64,000 nucleotides of DNA, taken from assembly GCA_001931875.2 (NCBI GenBank), contig MSJH02000578.1:124001-188000 (forward strand), in the 5' to 3' direction. Below the pieces are notes generated by a model. It had not been told where the DNA came from and ran no database searches. It saw only the letters and a program-made list of their open reading frames with translations. A program made the position numbers and the translations under genes. Positions 13,460 to 26,600 of the stretch are shown here, in pieces. Source of the DNA: Byssochlamys sp. IMV 00236. Lineage: Eukaryota; Ascomycota; Eurotiomycetes; Eurotiales; Thermoascaceae. How positions within the stretch are numbered: the stretch's first letter is position 1; every line of letters starts with the position of its first letter.

Positions 13460-14375
13460 AAAGGCCCGATCGGGCAGGTTTCTCCGTCCGACGTCGGACA
13501 GCGCGACTCATGGCCTTCTGTCACTGTTTGCGGTCTTCCCACTCGCTCGGGCTGCTTCTTATCTGGCCACCCACAAGCTGCCGAAATCGCACGGAGAATG
13601 CCCCCTCCTCCCCGCATTCAATGAAGGAAATGAGGTCTCGTGTCCGGGGAGGGCACGTGCGTCTCCGGTTTAGCGTCCAGCCTTACGGGATTCAATTTTG
13701 TATTATCCAACTGATAACTGGTTGTCTTTCCAGCACACACTACACTTTGCTCTCGAAATTCGAACAGTGAATATCTAGATTCGATCCTAAATCTAACCCA
13801 ATAAACTCAACACGAAGAAGACGTCGAAAATATGGCACAGATGAATATATACCCAACAAGGATCAACGACTGTTGATTAGGTAGTTTCTATGGAAATACG
13901 CTCGCAAGCATCTTTGAAAAGTATCGGGAATTCTTTTCTGCTGGCTTGAAATAAATATGCGATGACTTGTCAGCGCTCACGGCTTCAATGGAGGCGAGCT
14001 GTAAAACGCCACTACTATTCTATATACAGGTGGTGGCAGTGCTCCAGGCAGCAGTCGTTCAGGATGACGTACGTCCATGGGCATAAATAGTCAATAAATT
14101 TCATCCCCTCTAGCTCTTTAAGCAATCAAGCTCTCAGTCCCGTATCAGATGCTGTTTCAACATCCTTGCTTTCGTGGTCTTCGATCCTGACATGAATTGA
14201 CGGTGAGATATGAGATGAGATTAGGCCGAGTCTATTCGTTGGCACGGCGTGAACGACGGAAAGAATAATGTACGTCTCTATTATCTGTTCCCTATTCTAC
14301 TCGATACATTCTGCCGTGTGACAGAGAGTGTGGTTCCCGTGTCCCAACACAAATACAAGGTCTTGATAACATTCT

Positions 14376-15582
14376 TCATGGCGCGTCGACCGGGTCCCAA
14401 TCTGTGTTTGTTGGTTAGTATGTACGCACCCTGCAGACAAGACAGAACGACTGAACACTTACCCGTCACCAGGTATTCATCCAACCCATCCAGGGTCTTC
14501 ATATCAGCCTCGTCGATCTCAAATCCGCCCACATCCGCGTTCGAAATGATCCGCTCCTTCGACGTGCTCTTCGGCAGCGGCACGTATCCATGCTGCAGAC
14601 TCCATCGCACCAACAGCTGGGCCCAAGTGCATCCATACTTCTTCGACAGCGCGACAACGGTCGGGTGACTCTTGCGATACGCACGTGCCAGTGGCGCATA
14701 CGCTTCCACCACGATGTTGTTCTCTTGACAGAATGAAGTAATATCGGTGCGAGTATTGAACGGATGCACCTCGATCTGGTTGACCGCAGGACGGATGCGA
14801 GGGTTTGATCCAAGCAGCTCCTTCAGGTGTCGGACACCAAAGTTGCTGACCCCTCCCGTGCGGATTTCATTATCCAGAATGGCATCCTCAATAGCGCGCC
14901 AGGCCTCAAGTCGCTGAGTCTTTCCGCCATAGGGACTGTGGATGAGGAAGAGATCAATGTAGTCCAGCCCTGAAACACTCAAAGACTTCTTGATCGACTG
15001 ACGGGTGGCGTCGTAGCCATTGTTGGAAGCCAGCTTCGTCGTGAAGAAGATATCCTCCCGCGTCAGCCCATTGGGCTTGTTCTTCTCTTTCTCGAGGAAG
15101 GACAGGATGGCACGGCCGACCTCCCTCTCATTGTGGTACATCTGAGCACTATCGATCCTGTTTCATCATTCCAGCATTGAAGCCTCAGAGTCAGCTTGTT
15201 TGATCCGACAAGAGGATCCGATCTGGTCTAGCGAGACTGGACACACCCTCGATATCCGGCCTACGCAATGGAAACGTCAGCTGGTCTGGTCCACAGTGGT
15301 GAAAAATTGACTATCCAGATGACCAGCAACTCACCTCTAGGGCCCATTTGACTGCATTCTCGGTCTCCTTCCCAGAGGTCATGTAGACTCCTAGCTGGAT
15401 CTGCGGCATGAACGCGCCATTGGGAAGCTATACGAAACAGGCAATCGCAGACGGTGTCAGCAACCATGAACCGATGGATCAATTGACCCTCAAGAATGAG
15501 AAAGTACTAGAATTTAGGATGGAGAACCAGTTCTGACCTTGATCTTCGTCGACAGGGAAAATACGTTCTTGGGAGACGCCAT
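14376..15582 (-). CDS. Aldo-keto reductase (AKR superfamily, 2,5-diketo-gluconate reductase-like)
   Basis: This is a cytosolic NAD(P)H-dependent carbonyl reductase of broad family specificity; the substrate is not inferable. Minus-strand exons are 15582-15538, 15427-15335, 15260-15247, 15157-14463 and 14401-14376, totalling 290 residues. The third exon is only 14 bases and restores the conserved segment [15 protein letters not shown]. The catalytic tetrad is visible as Asp53, Tyr58, Lys92 (FFTTK) and His124 ([10 protein letters not shown]). Further AKR motifs are [10 protein letters not shown] and the cofactor-binding KSTSKERI. The last exon of 26 bases gives the typical C-terminus TDWDPVDAP. 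The gene has the same orientation as gdhA, but 1.3 kb separates them, so no co-transcription is implied. Exon 1 begins [15 protein letters not shown], a normal AKR N-terminus, which supports the chosen start. Confidence 0.87.
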
Positions 15583-16568
15583 GCTGACCAATCGGACTGG
15601 AAGCGCAGGATCCGAGGCTGAAGATAGCACCGAGATTCTTCGTATCCCGATGATCAACAATGAATGAACAGAAACTTTACGCGAAAGCTCAGAGCTCGGT
15701 GTATCTCGTTGACGACGGTAGGTAGTTGCTGGTTGTTCAAGTCTGCCGGATTCCTGGGCTACGGGATCTATGACGCATGGTCACGGGCCGAAAGAGGAGG
15801 GGAACAAGAGTGGGGCGTTCAAGCCACAGTTCTGGGCCCGACACGGGAGGCTACAGTAATCGTACTCCCAAGTTACTATGAGAACTGCCAGAATGATCGA
15901 TTTCCATCAGCATTACTCACCAGGACTTGACTGATCACAATGGATGATATTGCGGTGTCGCAATTTTGAGACTAAATAGTTCTGTCGATCAACTAAATGA
16001 TTCTCCCCATTCTTCTGGTGTCTGAGTGTCTGTGGACCTGTCTGTTCCCAGTGCAGCAAAAGCCTCATCAAGGTCTCGGGGTCCGGCGGAAGCTGTGGCT
16101 GGAGCAACACCAGTGGCTGATGATGATGGCTGCAGGTCCAAATAGTCACTAGTACATAGTAGTAGCTATGGCGGTGCCAACCTGCATGGGCCAAAATTCC
16201 AGGATGCGGATCGGATCGACTAGCCACAGTGGCTTCATAGTAAGCTAGAGGATTCTACCTAACATGTGGCTGTAACTAGTTCTGCATAGCTATGTGGCTG
16301 GTGCGATCTTCTTCTGTTTTGCACAGGACACTATCGATATTCTCCCAGTCGGTGTCTCCGCCGCACCCTCTTGAGATGAGACAAACCAGAGTAAGCTGCT
16401 TACGTGCCCTATACTGCATTGTGAAGTAAGTCTTTGCATTTGGCCCCTTACATGCCTTTCGTGGCAGCAATATCTTTTTCCCTGTTGTGGCACATTCAGT
16501 GAACGTGGTCTGCATCTGGCTAGGTAAAGTTCCAAGCTACAGCTGAAAACTTTGACGGCTCGAGTATT

Positions 16569-16591
16569 CAAGCCACAGCTGCACGGATGAT
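16569..16591 (+). repeat. 23-bp exact direct repeat, copy 1
   Basis: This copy is identical over 23 bases to 18669-18691; the core is AAGCCACAGCTGCACGGATG. The flanks differ apart from a nearby CGAT on the right. A shorter relative (TTCAAGCCACAG) occurs near 15819. Confidence 0.8.
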
Positions 16592-18668
16592 CGATGGGAC
16601 TAGTACTGCAGATGCGGCTACAGCATCGTGGTGAGCCGCCAAAGGTGCATCATGTTGTCGATAGCTGTGGAGAACTAGGGCCACACAGGTCTGGCGTTCT
16701 ATTTTGTTTCAGGAATCAGTACTGAGCATACTCAATTAATAATAATTTAGACTAAGGTTCGGCTATCGCTCTGCATGAAACTAGTTGAGTTTAAAACTCT
16801 TGATTGCTGGCTTGCGATATCGTTTCCAAAACGGGTAAATAGTGGTCGACTCGGGTCCTGGGAGCAAAACACAGACCATGACCATCGACAAAACATGCAA
16901 GCAGCAGTTTAGTCATGGGGCTTCTTTTTGTTTTTGTCTCTTCTTTTTTCTCTTGCAGGGGTTCGGTGATGGCGACAGCTGACTGATAGGTCCCCTACAT
17001 TGTGTAACTTACTTACCACTCCAGTATACCGCTCAACGCCCGCAGGATAAGCTGGAGAAGGATCGAGTAGTAATAAATAGCATTCCTTACTTGAAATATC
17101 GAGATGCAGAAGAAATTTTGAGTGGCAAGCCGCTTAACCCCTGAGGATGCTCAGATTAGCGCTCACACCAGAAAAAAAAAGATAAAAATTCTACAGCAGC
17201 TGAAACCGAACTGTGGCGAGTGCGGCCAACGCGATGCGGTTCCTGGACATGCGACCTTGTGCGTCCGCTGTCAAAGCAAGTCGTAGGTATGCGGAGGATG
17301 CACGGAGTTAGTTTCCGCAGAATAAACTGCCCTATCTGGAATAGCATCTCAACCACATGGAAGTATTATTCTTGTGAAATGATTTCCAGTATTATACTCA
17401 TTGTAGATTACCGGTTCGGTGGAGAACACTAGGCCACAGGGGAAAAAAAATTAAAAATTAAAAAGCTCAGGATGCGTTTCCCGTAATGGGAGAAACCGAT
17501 TGGCCAATGTCTGAGCAGCCATAATTAGCCACTAGTACATCTAACTTAGAGTCCTAGACCAACTCGAGAGAGCCAAAAAAAATAATGTTGGATCCCCCTT
17601 GGTGGACTTCATGGGATAGACCGGGTGAGAGATGAGCGGGACAAGCAGTCCCGCTCAACGGACGGCACGACTCTTACCTGGTCGAGTAAAGAGTCCACCG
17701 TCCAGATCTGCCCGGCCTTCTCCAGCAAGCGTGGAGATCTGGCAAACTGATTCCTCTCCCATGCTCCGCCTCTGGGGATCCTCGTGTTGGACCAATCTAT
17801 TCAATCTGGTTCAATCTGGCCCCATACCTGTCTTCCCGGCGATTCTGCGGCAGGAAAAACATGGCGGATCTGCTGGTCGTCTCCCCTGTACATGCCAGAC
17901 AAGACGTTCGCGGACGTCAGCCCTTGACCCAACTGCCGTCAAAGTGTCACGGCCCCGACCGTTTGCTGGCAGCTGAAGCGCTCCATTGAACCCTGTAGAT
18001 CCCACAGCAACCAGGGACACAGTTCTCGCAGACATGCTACAGTACTATCTATCTACGGCATTCGCTTTCGGTCTGCTTGGCCCTCAGCGGGCGGGCGATC
18101 CATTCGTGGGTGTCATTGAACTAGCCCGCTAGGGACATTATTATTGAGGCTGTCACTGCTTCTCAAGATCAATGCTTTCCAAGAAACGGCGGGTCGCCAA
18201 TTAATTGTCTCTTACTCACGGCCGGTGGGCTGCAGAATTCCTCAGTAACGCCGGGTCGTCCATGAAGAGCGGTCTCGGTCCGTCGTTTCGTTCCACGCCG
18301 GCAGGGCCATGCAAACGCCGTCGCTCAGAGTCCGAATTCGTCCTTGCTGTCCCCCTATGGTGCAGGTCATACTGCTACTACTACTACTATGACTATCTAC
18401 TACTACGACTAGCGGAAAGGGCCCGTCTGTGAACGCTGCGGGTTGGGAATCGCAAGGACGATGATCATCATGGATCTCTGCCCGGCGTGAAGCAGGGGTC
18501 ATTTGCAGCCCACTGCGGATTGCCATCTGCCCTCCAGATCGATCCGGTCAGAAAGAAAAAAGATCGTCCCCGAACAAGCAGAAGGGTACCGGCGCTGTGG
18601 GAATGGCGAAACCTCTAGCTTGGCGAATCCGCGGCCGGAATCCTATCCCCATTCCCCCTAGCCCTGTG

Positions 18669-18691
18669 CAAGCCACAGCTGCACGGATGAT
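18669..18691 (+). repeat. 23-bp exact direct repeat, copy 2
   Basis: This copy matches 16569-16591 exactly at an offset of 2100 bp. Flanking sequence is unrelated, which argues against a simple segmental duplication. Confidence 0.8.
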
Positions 18692-19420
18692 ATCGATCTG
18701 GCGATGAAGGCCCGATCGTCCCAGGGTCCACTCGGTCGAAGGACTGGGCGATGGGAAAGACCAGCATCATCTTTGCCATCGTTGCTTCTTTCCCCATCAG
18801 CCTGTCTGATTCGCAGCAGCGCCAGATCTACTCTAGAGTGGCCTCTCTACACTAGTTTGTAAAGCTAGCTGACCCGGATGGCATGCACTGCAGTTCGCTT
18901 CTATTCAGCTCCGCAGAGCCTGCTCCTCCTTGTTAAAAACCATCTGTGATGCGATGCGATGTCCGGGCTTCATAAGTTCTATTGTTTCCCCCATCGAACT
19001 CCCTTCTTGGTCCCTCATCATCTTTCCTTCCTGGCCCTCATGCGACGTCTCCTTCTTAACGTGGACCGTCGCCCCTTTCCGATTCGGACGGCTTCCGGTA
19101 GCAGATATCCATGAATGATCCCCGCCCCAACAGACAGTCGAATTTCTCAGTTAGAAATATTTTGCGCCCATCTTCTTCTACTCAGTCTTCGACCCTGTCT
19201 CCACGGGATAGGCTCTCTCTCCTAATCCGTCGCGGTAGAGCCTACTTTTCGCGCAAGTAACTGGCTCCTGCCCTCCTACCCTGGTTTTGCTGCTATATAC
19301 ATACAACAACCCTACCCTCCTGTCCTTCGTCTCCACCTGCCAGTCGTACGAGCGGAATCGCTGAGATCTGTATCCAGCAGACGTCCCGCAGAGCAGCCGC
19401 AATATCCCTCCAACCCCCTA

Positions 19421-20065
19421 ATGAGTGCCCCTCCGCCATTCGACCCCGCGACGATGGTCGGGCTGTCGGAAGCCTCTCAAGGAATGGAGGATGCCAATTT
19501 CGATATCTTCGAATGGTACCCTCGCTATCAGAGTTGCCAGCGATACTTTCTGGATCATGCACAGCACAGCGTTCCGGTGCAGGCCCTGTCAGCGTTCTTG
19601 AACATTCAATTACCTCTCCAGAGACAGCCGAATCCAGTCTTCAACTCTTCCACCACAGCATCGGCATCTGCTGCTTCTCCTCTGCCTCCCTCCGTTTCAT
19701 TGATTCCTTACCTTCGACGCCTGGTAGCGACCGGGATGGATTTCCCTGGCATTCTCCATGGGTTCTTTGGTGATGACTGGGCCGCGGGCATCGGTCCCCT
19801 TCACGAGCAAGAACGTCGCAATTATCTTTTTGCGGCAAAGAGTGGTGGATGGGCTGCTGTCAAAAAGGATTATGATATACCTCCTCTGGAGACCGTCCCC
19901 TTCCTACGCCCACTACAGGGACCCGCAGATGCTGAAATCGAGGCGGCAGAGAGGAGCTGGAGCGAATGGCTTGCCATGGAGGATTGGATGGTAGGACCGC
20001 GGGCGCCTGATGTCCTCCGCGATTCATCTTCGCAGATTTCTCGATCACGAGGTTCAAGAGCATGA
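19421..20065 (+). CDS. Conserved fungal protein of unknown function
   Basis: This single-exon frame encodes 214 residues with no signal peptide, membrane segment or catalytic motif that I can name. The body is well ordered: an aromatic-rich start (FDIFEWYPRYQSCQRYFLDH), a central Ser/Ala/Pro-rich segment at about 70-90, then a segment rich in aromatic and acidic residues (GFFGDDWAAGIGPLHEQERR, KSGGWAAVKKDYD), and a charged C-terminal half ending in a Ser/Arg-rich tail. I believe the same protein type is carried in Aspergillus annotations under the label 'Ilp is an apoptosis inhibitor', but this is from memory and the label is poorly founded. The start is the first ATG of the frame, after a long pyrimidine-rich leader. 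Codon use and amino-acid order support a real gene. Confidence 0.7.
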   Translation: MSAPPPFDPATMVGLSEASQGMEDANFDIFEWYPRYQSCQRYFLDHAQHSVPVQALSAFLNIQLPLQRQPNPVFNSSTTASASAASPLPPSVSLIPYLRRLVATGMDFPGILHGFFGDDWAAGIGPLHEQERRNYLFAAKSGGWAAVKKDYDIPPLETVPFLRPLQGPADAEIEAAERSWSEWLAMEDWMVGPRAPDVLRDSSSQISRSRGSRA

Positions 20066-23000
20066 AACGTGAATCTCGAGCTTTCCATCTCCGTGACCAC
20101 GGACAACAATTACAGAGCGCTCCGGCGTTTGGTGCGTTCAAAACGCCATGTTTGCTACGAGACAACGAGTATCTGGAATTCATCAACGGCGCTGTGAATG
20201 AGATATCATGCATTTCTTATTTCTATTTTTATTTATTTTTTACACCTTGTGTGGCAGCATTGGCGGCCATGAAAATAATCCAGAATCCACGGCGCTGGAA
20301 CTCCTTACTTGTCCATGGGGCATTTTCTTGGAGCAGTTGAGAGACTATAACATTCATGAGTTTTCATTACATATCATGATTTCCACTTTCCTTGGTATCC
20401 ACAAAGGCATTTGAGGTTACCGGAACTGTTTCTTTGTCCTTCTATTATGATGTCTCCATACCATGGTCCCCATTCTCTCCCCGAATGACATCCACGTGTG
20501 CGCTTTTTTTTTTCTTGGTGTCTCGATATAGACATTATTTACTACGATCTGAATCGTAATTTATTAATCCACTATACCCCTTAGTGCTTCTCTCTGGCAG
20601 TACGCAGCCGAGCATGTGCGAATGCACTCAGGCTGCTCTGGCTTTGTGCCATCGTGGCGGGGAAATCACAATCTGGCCCCAAAACTGACAAATCAGTCAG
20701 GATAACATGTACCGTTTGTCGAGTTACGGGCGTCTCCACTGCTTGTTCTCGTGTGAAGTTTTACACAGATGAGACCCCGCTCAACGACGGCCCCCTGAAC
20801 AGGTGGACAGGGCTTTCGGCGAATCTAAGGGCAAAACTGTCCTGCACCTTACGTGAGTGGTAACACCGGCCTCCTACGGAAGCGGCTCAGAGACGCTGAT
20901 GAAGTGATCAAGAGAGCAACGCCTCTGATTATGAGGAGAAATATACCTTACACTTTGTTCCGTGTATGCTGCAAACATAGTTCCAGTATCCCGCGCACAT
21001 TTCACACGCGAAGATCAACCTAAATGTTCCTTTCGAGCCCGAAGATCATTGCAAGCTTGATGCGTATGCACCGTTGAGAAATTATTACCTGGCTTGGCTG
21101 GCTCTGTAAATGGGGGCCACTGTCCAGGCCGTTAGTGAGATGGAGCAACGGTTAAAATCTCCGCCGTCGTGGGCCGGTCCCTGCTAACAAACGGTGTCAA
21201 TCTGCCAGCAGGCCGTTGAATGACCATTCCGCCATATGATTCGACCGTTTACATAAGAAGGATGGCACTCACGGCGGATTATACAACAGAAGAACCGCCA
21301 AAAGAAGGTCGACTGCCCGTCTTACACCGTCGTCGAGTAGAATAACCTCAAGGTAGGCGCATAAGGTTCAACCGGCTTTGGACTTTTGCAGGTTCTAACT
21401 CCCAACTGGTGCCAGTCGCTTTCATTTTTGTACCGGTGGGGAAGAACGACAGCCACCCTAACGGGCACGTCGTTTCATGCTGTAGATTTTGCTCCAATGG
21501 AGCCTTACGCGTCACAGATAGTGGAGAACAGATGGCATGAGGACCTCAGCGAAGTAGCGACTCAGGAGGCATGTGCCTCTACCGGTTCAGGTGTCAGGTG
21601 TCAAGTGTCGAAGTGTATCCGTTATCGATTTTGTGACTGCCCCTGTTTCTCTCCCGCTTTCCAAACTTCGGGCTCTGCAGCCCGTCTCATGGATAACATA
21701 TGAGAGCGGTAGGCTCTGATCTGTTACAGGGAGTCGACAGTTGGCTGCTGTGCCTTTCGGCCTGAATCTTGCTAGTCCGTATCGTCTGACAAATGGGCGC
21801 GTCACCACGAATATCAAACGTCCTTTATATGCTATGTTCTCTCCAAGACGACAAAGAGGGAACATGGGCAAATTTCGGACGGCTGGAATTGGGCCAGATT
21901 GGATCCCCTTTTCGTTACTAGCCAGCAGAGTGGCAAGAGAGAGTAGAGGAGTGGATCTTGGGCCACTTGGCGGTCTTCAGCTCTTTCTGCGAACCTACCG
22001 TGGAACCAACTATTGAGATCAATGAGCACAGTAGTAGTAATCTGTGATCGAGTTTCTGGATCTTCTCGATATCGTGATCGTCATTCCTCTTTTGGAACCC
22101 CGCATCTCGTGGCACAATTCGTTCCAACGGAAACGGTCGCCGAAAGTATCGTGTTGGGGCTCTCAGGAGTGGACTGGGAACGCTAATCAGATGGCTGTGG
22201 AATCTGTGGATAATAATAGATGGATCATGGCAGTGTCCTAGGAGCTGATCATCTCCCGGGCCGTTGGGAGATAGCACGATCAACTATGTCACGGAGGGCA
22301 AGTGAGAGAGCAAGAGAGCTTCGAGTCAAGCCCTACGAGAGAGTGTAGTGACGGGATCAAGGAACCAGCGTTAATCGACCTGTAAGTCCCGCCGTGCTGG
22401 AGACATCGAGATGCTCTCGGCGGGGATTTGGCCGTTTTTGGCAATCCTCCCTTCCAGGAACGGAGACGGATGAACGCACAACAACCCGCCTCGGCCGTGC
22501 GGCTACCCTCATTTTGGGGCTTCAACAGCAGATTGCTAAATGGCAAAGAACTGGAGGGGCAGTGGACTGTGTCTCGAAGCGAGCCTTTTGGTATCAGATG
22601 TGGAGTTGTGGACTGGCCCTAGCGTAACCGTTAGGATGTCAGTGAGAGGGGGGCGGTAACAGCCATCTAGAAGTTTTGGATGACGCTCAGGGACATCATC
22701 ATTATTAACATCTTATTCCCAATGCAGGTTATAGCCGCATATTAGCAGGATGCTCTCGCATGAAGAATTGGAAATAGATTGCCTCCTATGGGTCTCTCGG
22801 GAGAAAGATAGTACTTTGGGAAAAAAAGAACTATAGACGCCTCAATCGGCAGGGGCATACGGTCATGGGGTGCCTATAGATACTCATGTTGCAGTTAGAG
22901 TGGTCCTCCATGAGTTGGACTCTGCATAGCATCGGGGAATACTCTATCAGCCTTCACATTCATTGCAGTTGTGGCTTATCACCCCAAGCCAGCTCGCACT

Positions 23001-23696
23001 ACCGCTGTCCTCAGATTAGCCTAATAGTGACCTCTTTTCAGCCCTTGTCAATGAACAATACTTCCCCTGGTACAGTGTACATCGTATCCAGAATGTAGAG
23101 GTCGCTTAGTTAGGGAACGGAACATACATGATTTTAGACGGATCTAGATTACTGCATCCCTTCGCTCAAGCTCATGCACATCCGTGCACACTGACAGGAA
23201 AATCTCAATTGAGTAGCTCTGCATGACTTGTGGGAAATGGGGCAAGCAACAAGAAAAAATGAAGGGTGAAGAATAAGCCACGCCGATCTACATGCTTGAA
23301 CTTCGAAAACGATATAGTAGTAATTGAGTTAAGTAGGGGGCAAGGAACTTCCCTGGAGGCAACAGATCAGATCTCGATCCAAGCGGGAGGCGGTGCACCT
23401 GCTTATGTAACCCAACACGTGATCTGGGTTCGCTCAGGCTCCGACGGTCCAAACAGACGGAGCCTTAATGTATGTGGTCTGAAGAGGCATGGTACTTGTG
23501 GTCTCTAGCTCTGGCGCAGCATTAAGACATCTAGCCTGTCATAATCTCCATCCGATCTGGAGTATTCTCTATTTCGATACCATCTCGATGAGACTGTTGA
23601 AGTGTTGAACCAAACAAAGAAAAGCAAAAACAAAAAACCTCTCTGGATTTCGATCCCGATTTGGATTTCAATAATAGCATGCTCGGTCCCAACTAA
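20066..23696. other. Intergenic region, no gene recognised
   Basis: About 3.6 kb follows the gene at 19421 and precedes Med5. The first few hundred bases are AT-rich 3' flank. Overlapping frames of 60-120 codons occur on both strands from 20.6 to 23.5 kb with no domains, consistent membrane pattern or splice structure. The final 200 bases form the Med5 promoter and leader. Confidence 0.6.
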
Positions 23697-26600
23697 ATGG
23701 GAACCGCGGTGGAACAATGGAGGAAACTCCTCCACCAATGTCTAATCCAGCGGATCGACGCCAATGAATTCAAGAGCCTTTCCAAGCTGTTACTGCGTCG
23801 TTCACCCCTGCCCGAAGCCACTTTGCTGGATGTGGTTCTCGAGTCCCGGACCGTCACTGATGTCCAGTGGGACCCGCTACTGCCTCTGTATGTCGATTCG
23901 TTAGCTAAATTGGGCCATGTCAAAATATCGACTGTTCTCTCTTCCGCGCTGAAGTATTCGACTATTGTCGATAATAAGGCTGGGGATTCCCCGGGTGGGA
24001 CAGCAGCAGCAGCAGCGGGGGAGGAAATCAAGAAGAAGAAAGGGAGGAAAGTATCCTCATCGCTCATGACTGATATCCGGATCATTCAAGATGCAATGAT
24101 GACAATTTCTGCTGGGTTTTCACCCAAGACTACAGTGGAGGCTGTGAATATCTTCTCTGCTGTTGCGGAGTGGATCATTGCTGTTGTCGCGTGGCATAAT
24201 GGCAATGTCGACGAGCAGCATCAGACAGGTGGTTTGATGAATTCTCCCGATGGGATGACGTTGTTTGAGTCCCTGGGTATTTTACTTGCTGCGTTGTCGG
24301 CGACGGGGAAGGCGTTGGAAGCGCTGGCTATGGGAAACTCTGAAGGTAATGAGCATTCGATATAGTGGAAGGAGATGTTTCTTGGAGAGATTGATGCTAA
24401 TGTTTGCATAGCCTGGAAAGTGAAACTGGGCCAGGCCCTTTCTGCCTATCTTCCACTTTGTGCGGGGGTGTCATTGCCCCTGCGGAATCGGCTGGATAGT
24501 TTGCAGAAGGAGTTCAATCTCTATGGTGATTCTGCGTCCAAGTCGTTGGAAGTGTCGATGATGGATGGTGTCAATGTGAATGCGTTGCAATTTGAAGCTT
24601 CTGTTATTGATGGGCCAGTGGTCAACTCGAGAGCCGGTTTGTACGTTTATGTTAATGCCATGGTAAGTGTTAGCCAGAGACGTGGAGTCGAATGTTCGTT
24701 TAAGCTAACGGAATGCAGCTCGTGGGACGTCCTCTTGTCGATGATAGCATGTTGATCAACTATCTTACCAACCGTTATGGGGTAAGTCCATGAGATACTT
24801 GTTAGTGCGTTCGAGTATTGACGATAGTCTAGGGACATCATGGAGTGCTCGTGGAAGAACTCATCACCGCAGCGTTTGATGTACTCTCCAACGCGATGTA
24901 TCGGAACGAATCCAGTCGGACGATGTTCGTGTTTCGATCGTTCCTTGTGAATAAGTTACCGTCCTTTTTCGCCAGTATGTCGGCTGCGTCGATGGAGCCA
25001 ATCCCTATGGAACTCTGCATCAGTAACGCTCTCAACCGGGTTGATCCGAATGCATTCCCGTCATTCTCTCAGATGTTCGCCATGCAGGGGAACACGGTCC
25101 TTTCTGATGTGCGACAAGAGTTCCTATTTGCCTGTGCTACGCACAAGCTCATCCCTGAATCCAGTATTGAGCGCTTGCTGGGCGAAAATCCGATGCAGAC
25201 TCTTTCAGCCAGTGGTCAATACGTCAAGGATGAACTTGTTTCTCAGATTAATACTAATCCTGAGCGGGCGGAACATCTCATCGGCGAGATCGAGTCGATG
25301 GAAGGAAATGCCGGCGCAATAGTCGCTGCAATCACCGAGGTAAGGCGCTGTATTATCTGAAGATGGAACGATAGCTAACACGACCAGGTTATGCACAATC
25401 TCTGCGACCAGAAAGAGACCATGACGTTGAAAAATATCTGCAACTCTTTGTCTCGAAGGCCCCAGGCGCTCGATGTTATACTGCTCTTCCGCAGTCCGAA
25501 GACGGTGCTGCAGCCTCTATGTGCCCTACTGGATGCGTGGCACTGGGATGAAGACCAAGGTGAGATTGGACGAAAGAGTTCTGGTAGGACCTAACGCTAA
25601 TGGGATTAATAGGCGAAAATCAGCCTGTGTATGATGAATTCGGGAGCATCCTCCTGCTGGTGCTCGCCTTTAAGCATCGATACAATTTAAGCCAATATGA
25701 CCTTGGAATCTCGACTAATAATTCATTCGTGCTGACACTCCTGGATCGCGGTCCCAGCAGCCAGAAACTGGATGATCTGACTGATTCTCAACACAAGAAC
25801 CTAGGTGCTTGGATTTCGGCTCTCTTCATTGCTGAAGGAATCAGCGAGGAGTCCATGTCTTCATGTAGTCCTCAAGAATTCTACATGCTAGTTGCTACTC
25901 TGTTCAGTCAAAGCCTAGGCGCATGTGAGGCCGGGAAGCTAGAATTTGATACTCTGAAGGGAGGATTCGAATGTTAGTATAAACCCTCTCTGTGTTTCAT
26001 ATTGCGTCCTCACTAATAGTTACAGATTTGCTGGAGCCATTCCTGCTTCCGTCACTTGTTGTCGCTCTTACATGGCTAGGAAACTATATTTGGGAATCAG
26101 AAAGCGACCCAACGATTCCACTGAAGTTCCTATACTCCCTCGTGAAACCAAGTTCTATCTCAGGAGAAGCACAGGCCATCCATCGGACAGTTCTACAGAT
26201 CACGGCACGAACATTGGAAGAACAGCTGAAAGACGTTCGCACCCGCCAGCCGTCTAGGTCGGATATCAAGCCCATCCTTGACGGTCTCGAACCATATCTG
26301 TCTTTCCAAAGGACAGGAAGCTGTCATCGGTCCGAGCTTGAAGGCTGGACAAATTCCAGTGGTGGCCTGCTGGGTAGCATCAGAAACACTTTCCAGTCCC
26401 TTGTCCTCTGGAGCACGAATCCTGTGATAAGCATGACGCCTCATTCATATACGCATCGTCAGATCTTGGCTGGAATTCGAATTCTAGGCGCTTCCCGAGT
26501 GCTCGCAGCTTTGATTGAAGAACTGAAGTTACAGACCGAAGCCGGCAGTGGCGACTTGGCACTTGATGTCGCTGCGACCCTGGTTTGCTCCCCGATGGCG

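Larger units (their letters stand above)
13043..14375. other. gdhA promoter region and 3' flank of the aldo-keto reductase gene
   Basis: This 1.3-kb stretch between two co-directional minus-strand genes holds the gdhA leader (purine-rich on the plus strand) and a GC-rich upstream part at about 13.2-13.65 kb. That part has a GGCT repeat at about 13391-13411, a CCGGNNCCGG palindrome and a GATAAG site. Open frames here are overlapping and low-complexity; I see no gene. Confidence 0.65.
15583..19420. other. Intergenic region with a 23-bp exact direct repeat
   Basis: About 3.8 kb lies between divergently transcribed genes. I see no supportable gene; a 79-codon minus-strand frame at 16276-16515 starting MQTTFTECATTGKK has no recognisable relative. 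Two exact 23-bp copies of a sequence containing AAGCCACAGCTGCACGGATG occur at 16569-16591 and 18669-18691. The final kilobase is pyrimidine-rich and is presumably the promoter and leader of the gene at 19421. Confidence 0.6.

Noticed and set aside
16276..16515. 79-codon minus-strand frame starting MQTTFTECATTGKK
   Set aside because: The composition looks protein-like, but there is no recognisable family, and overlapping frames exist in the same place.
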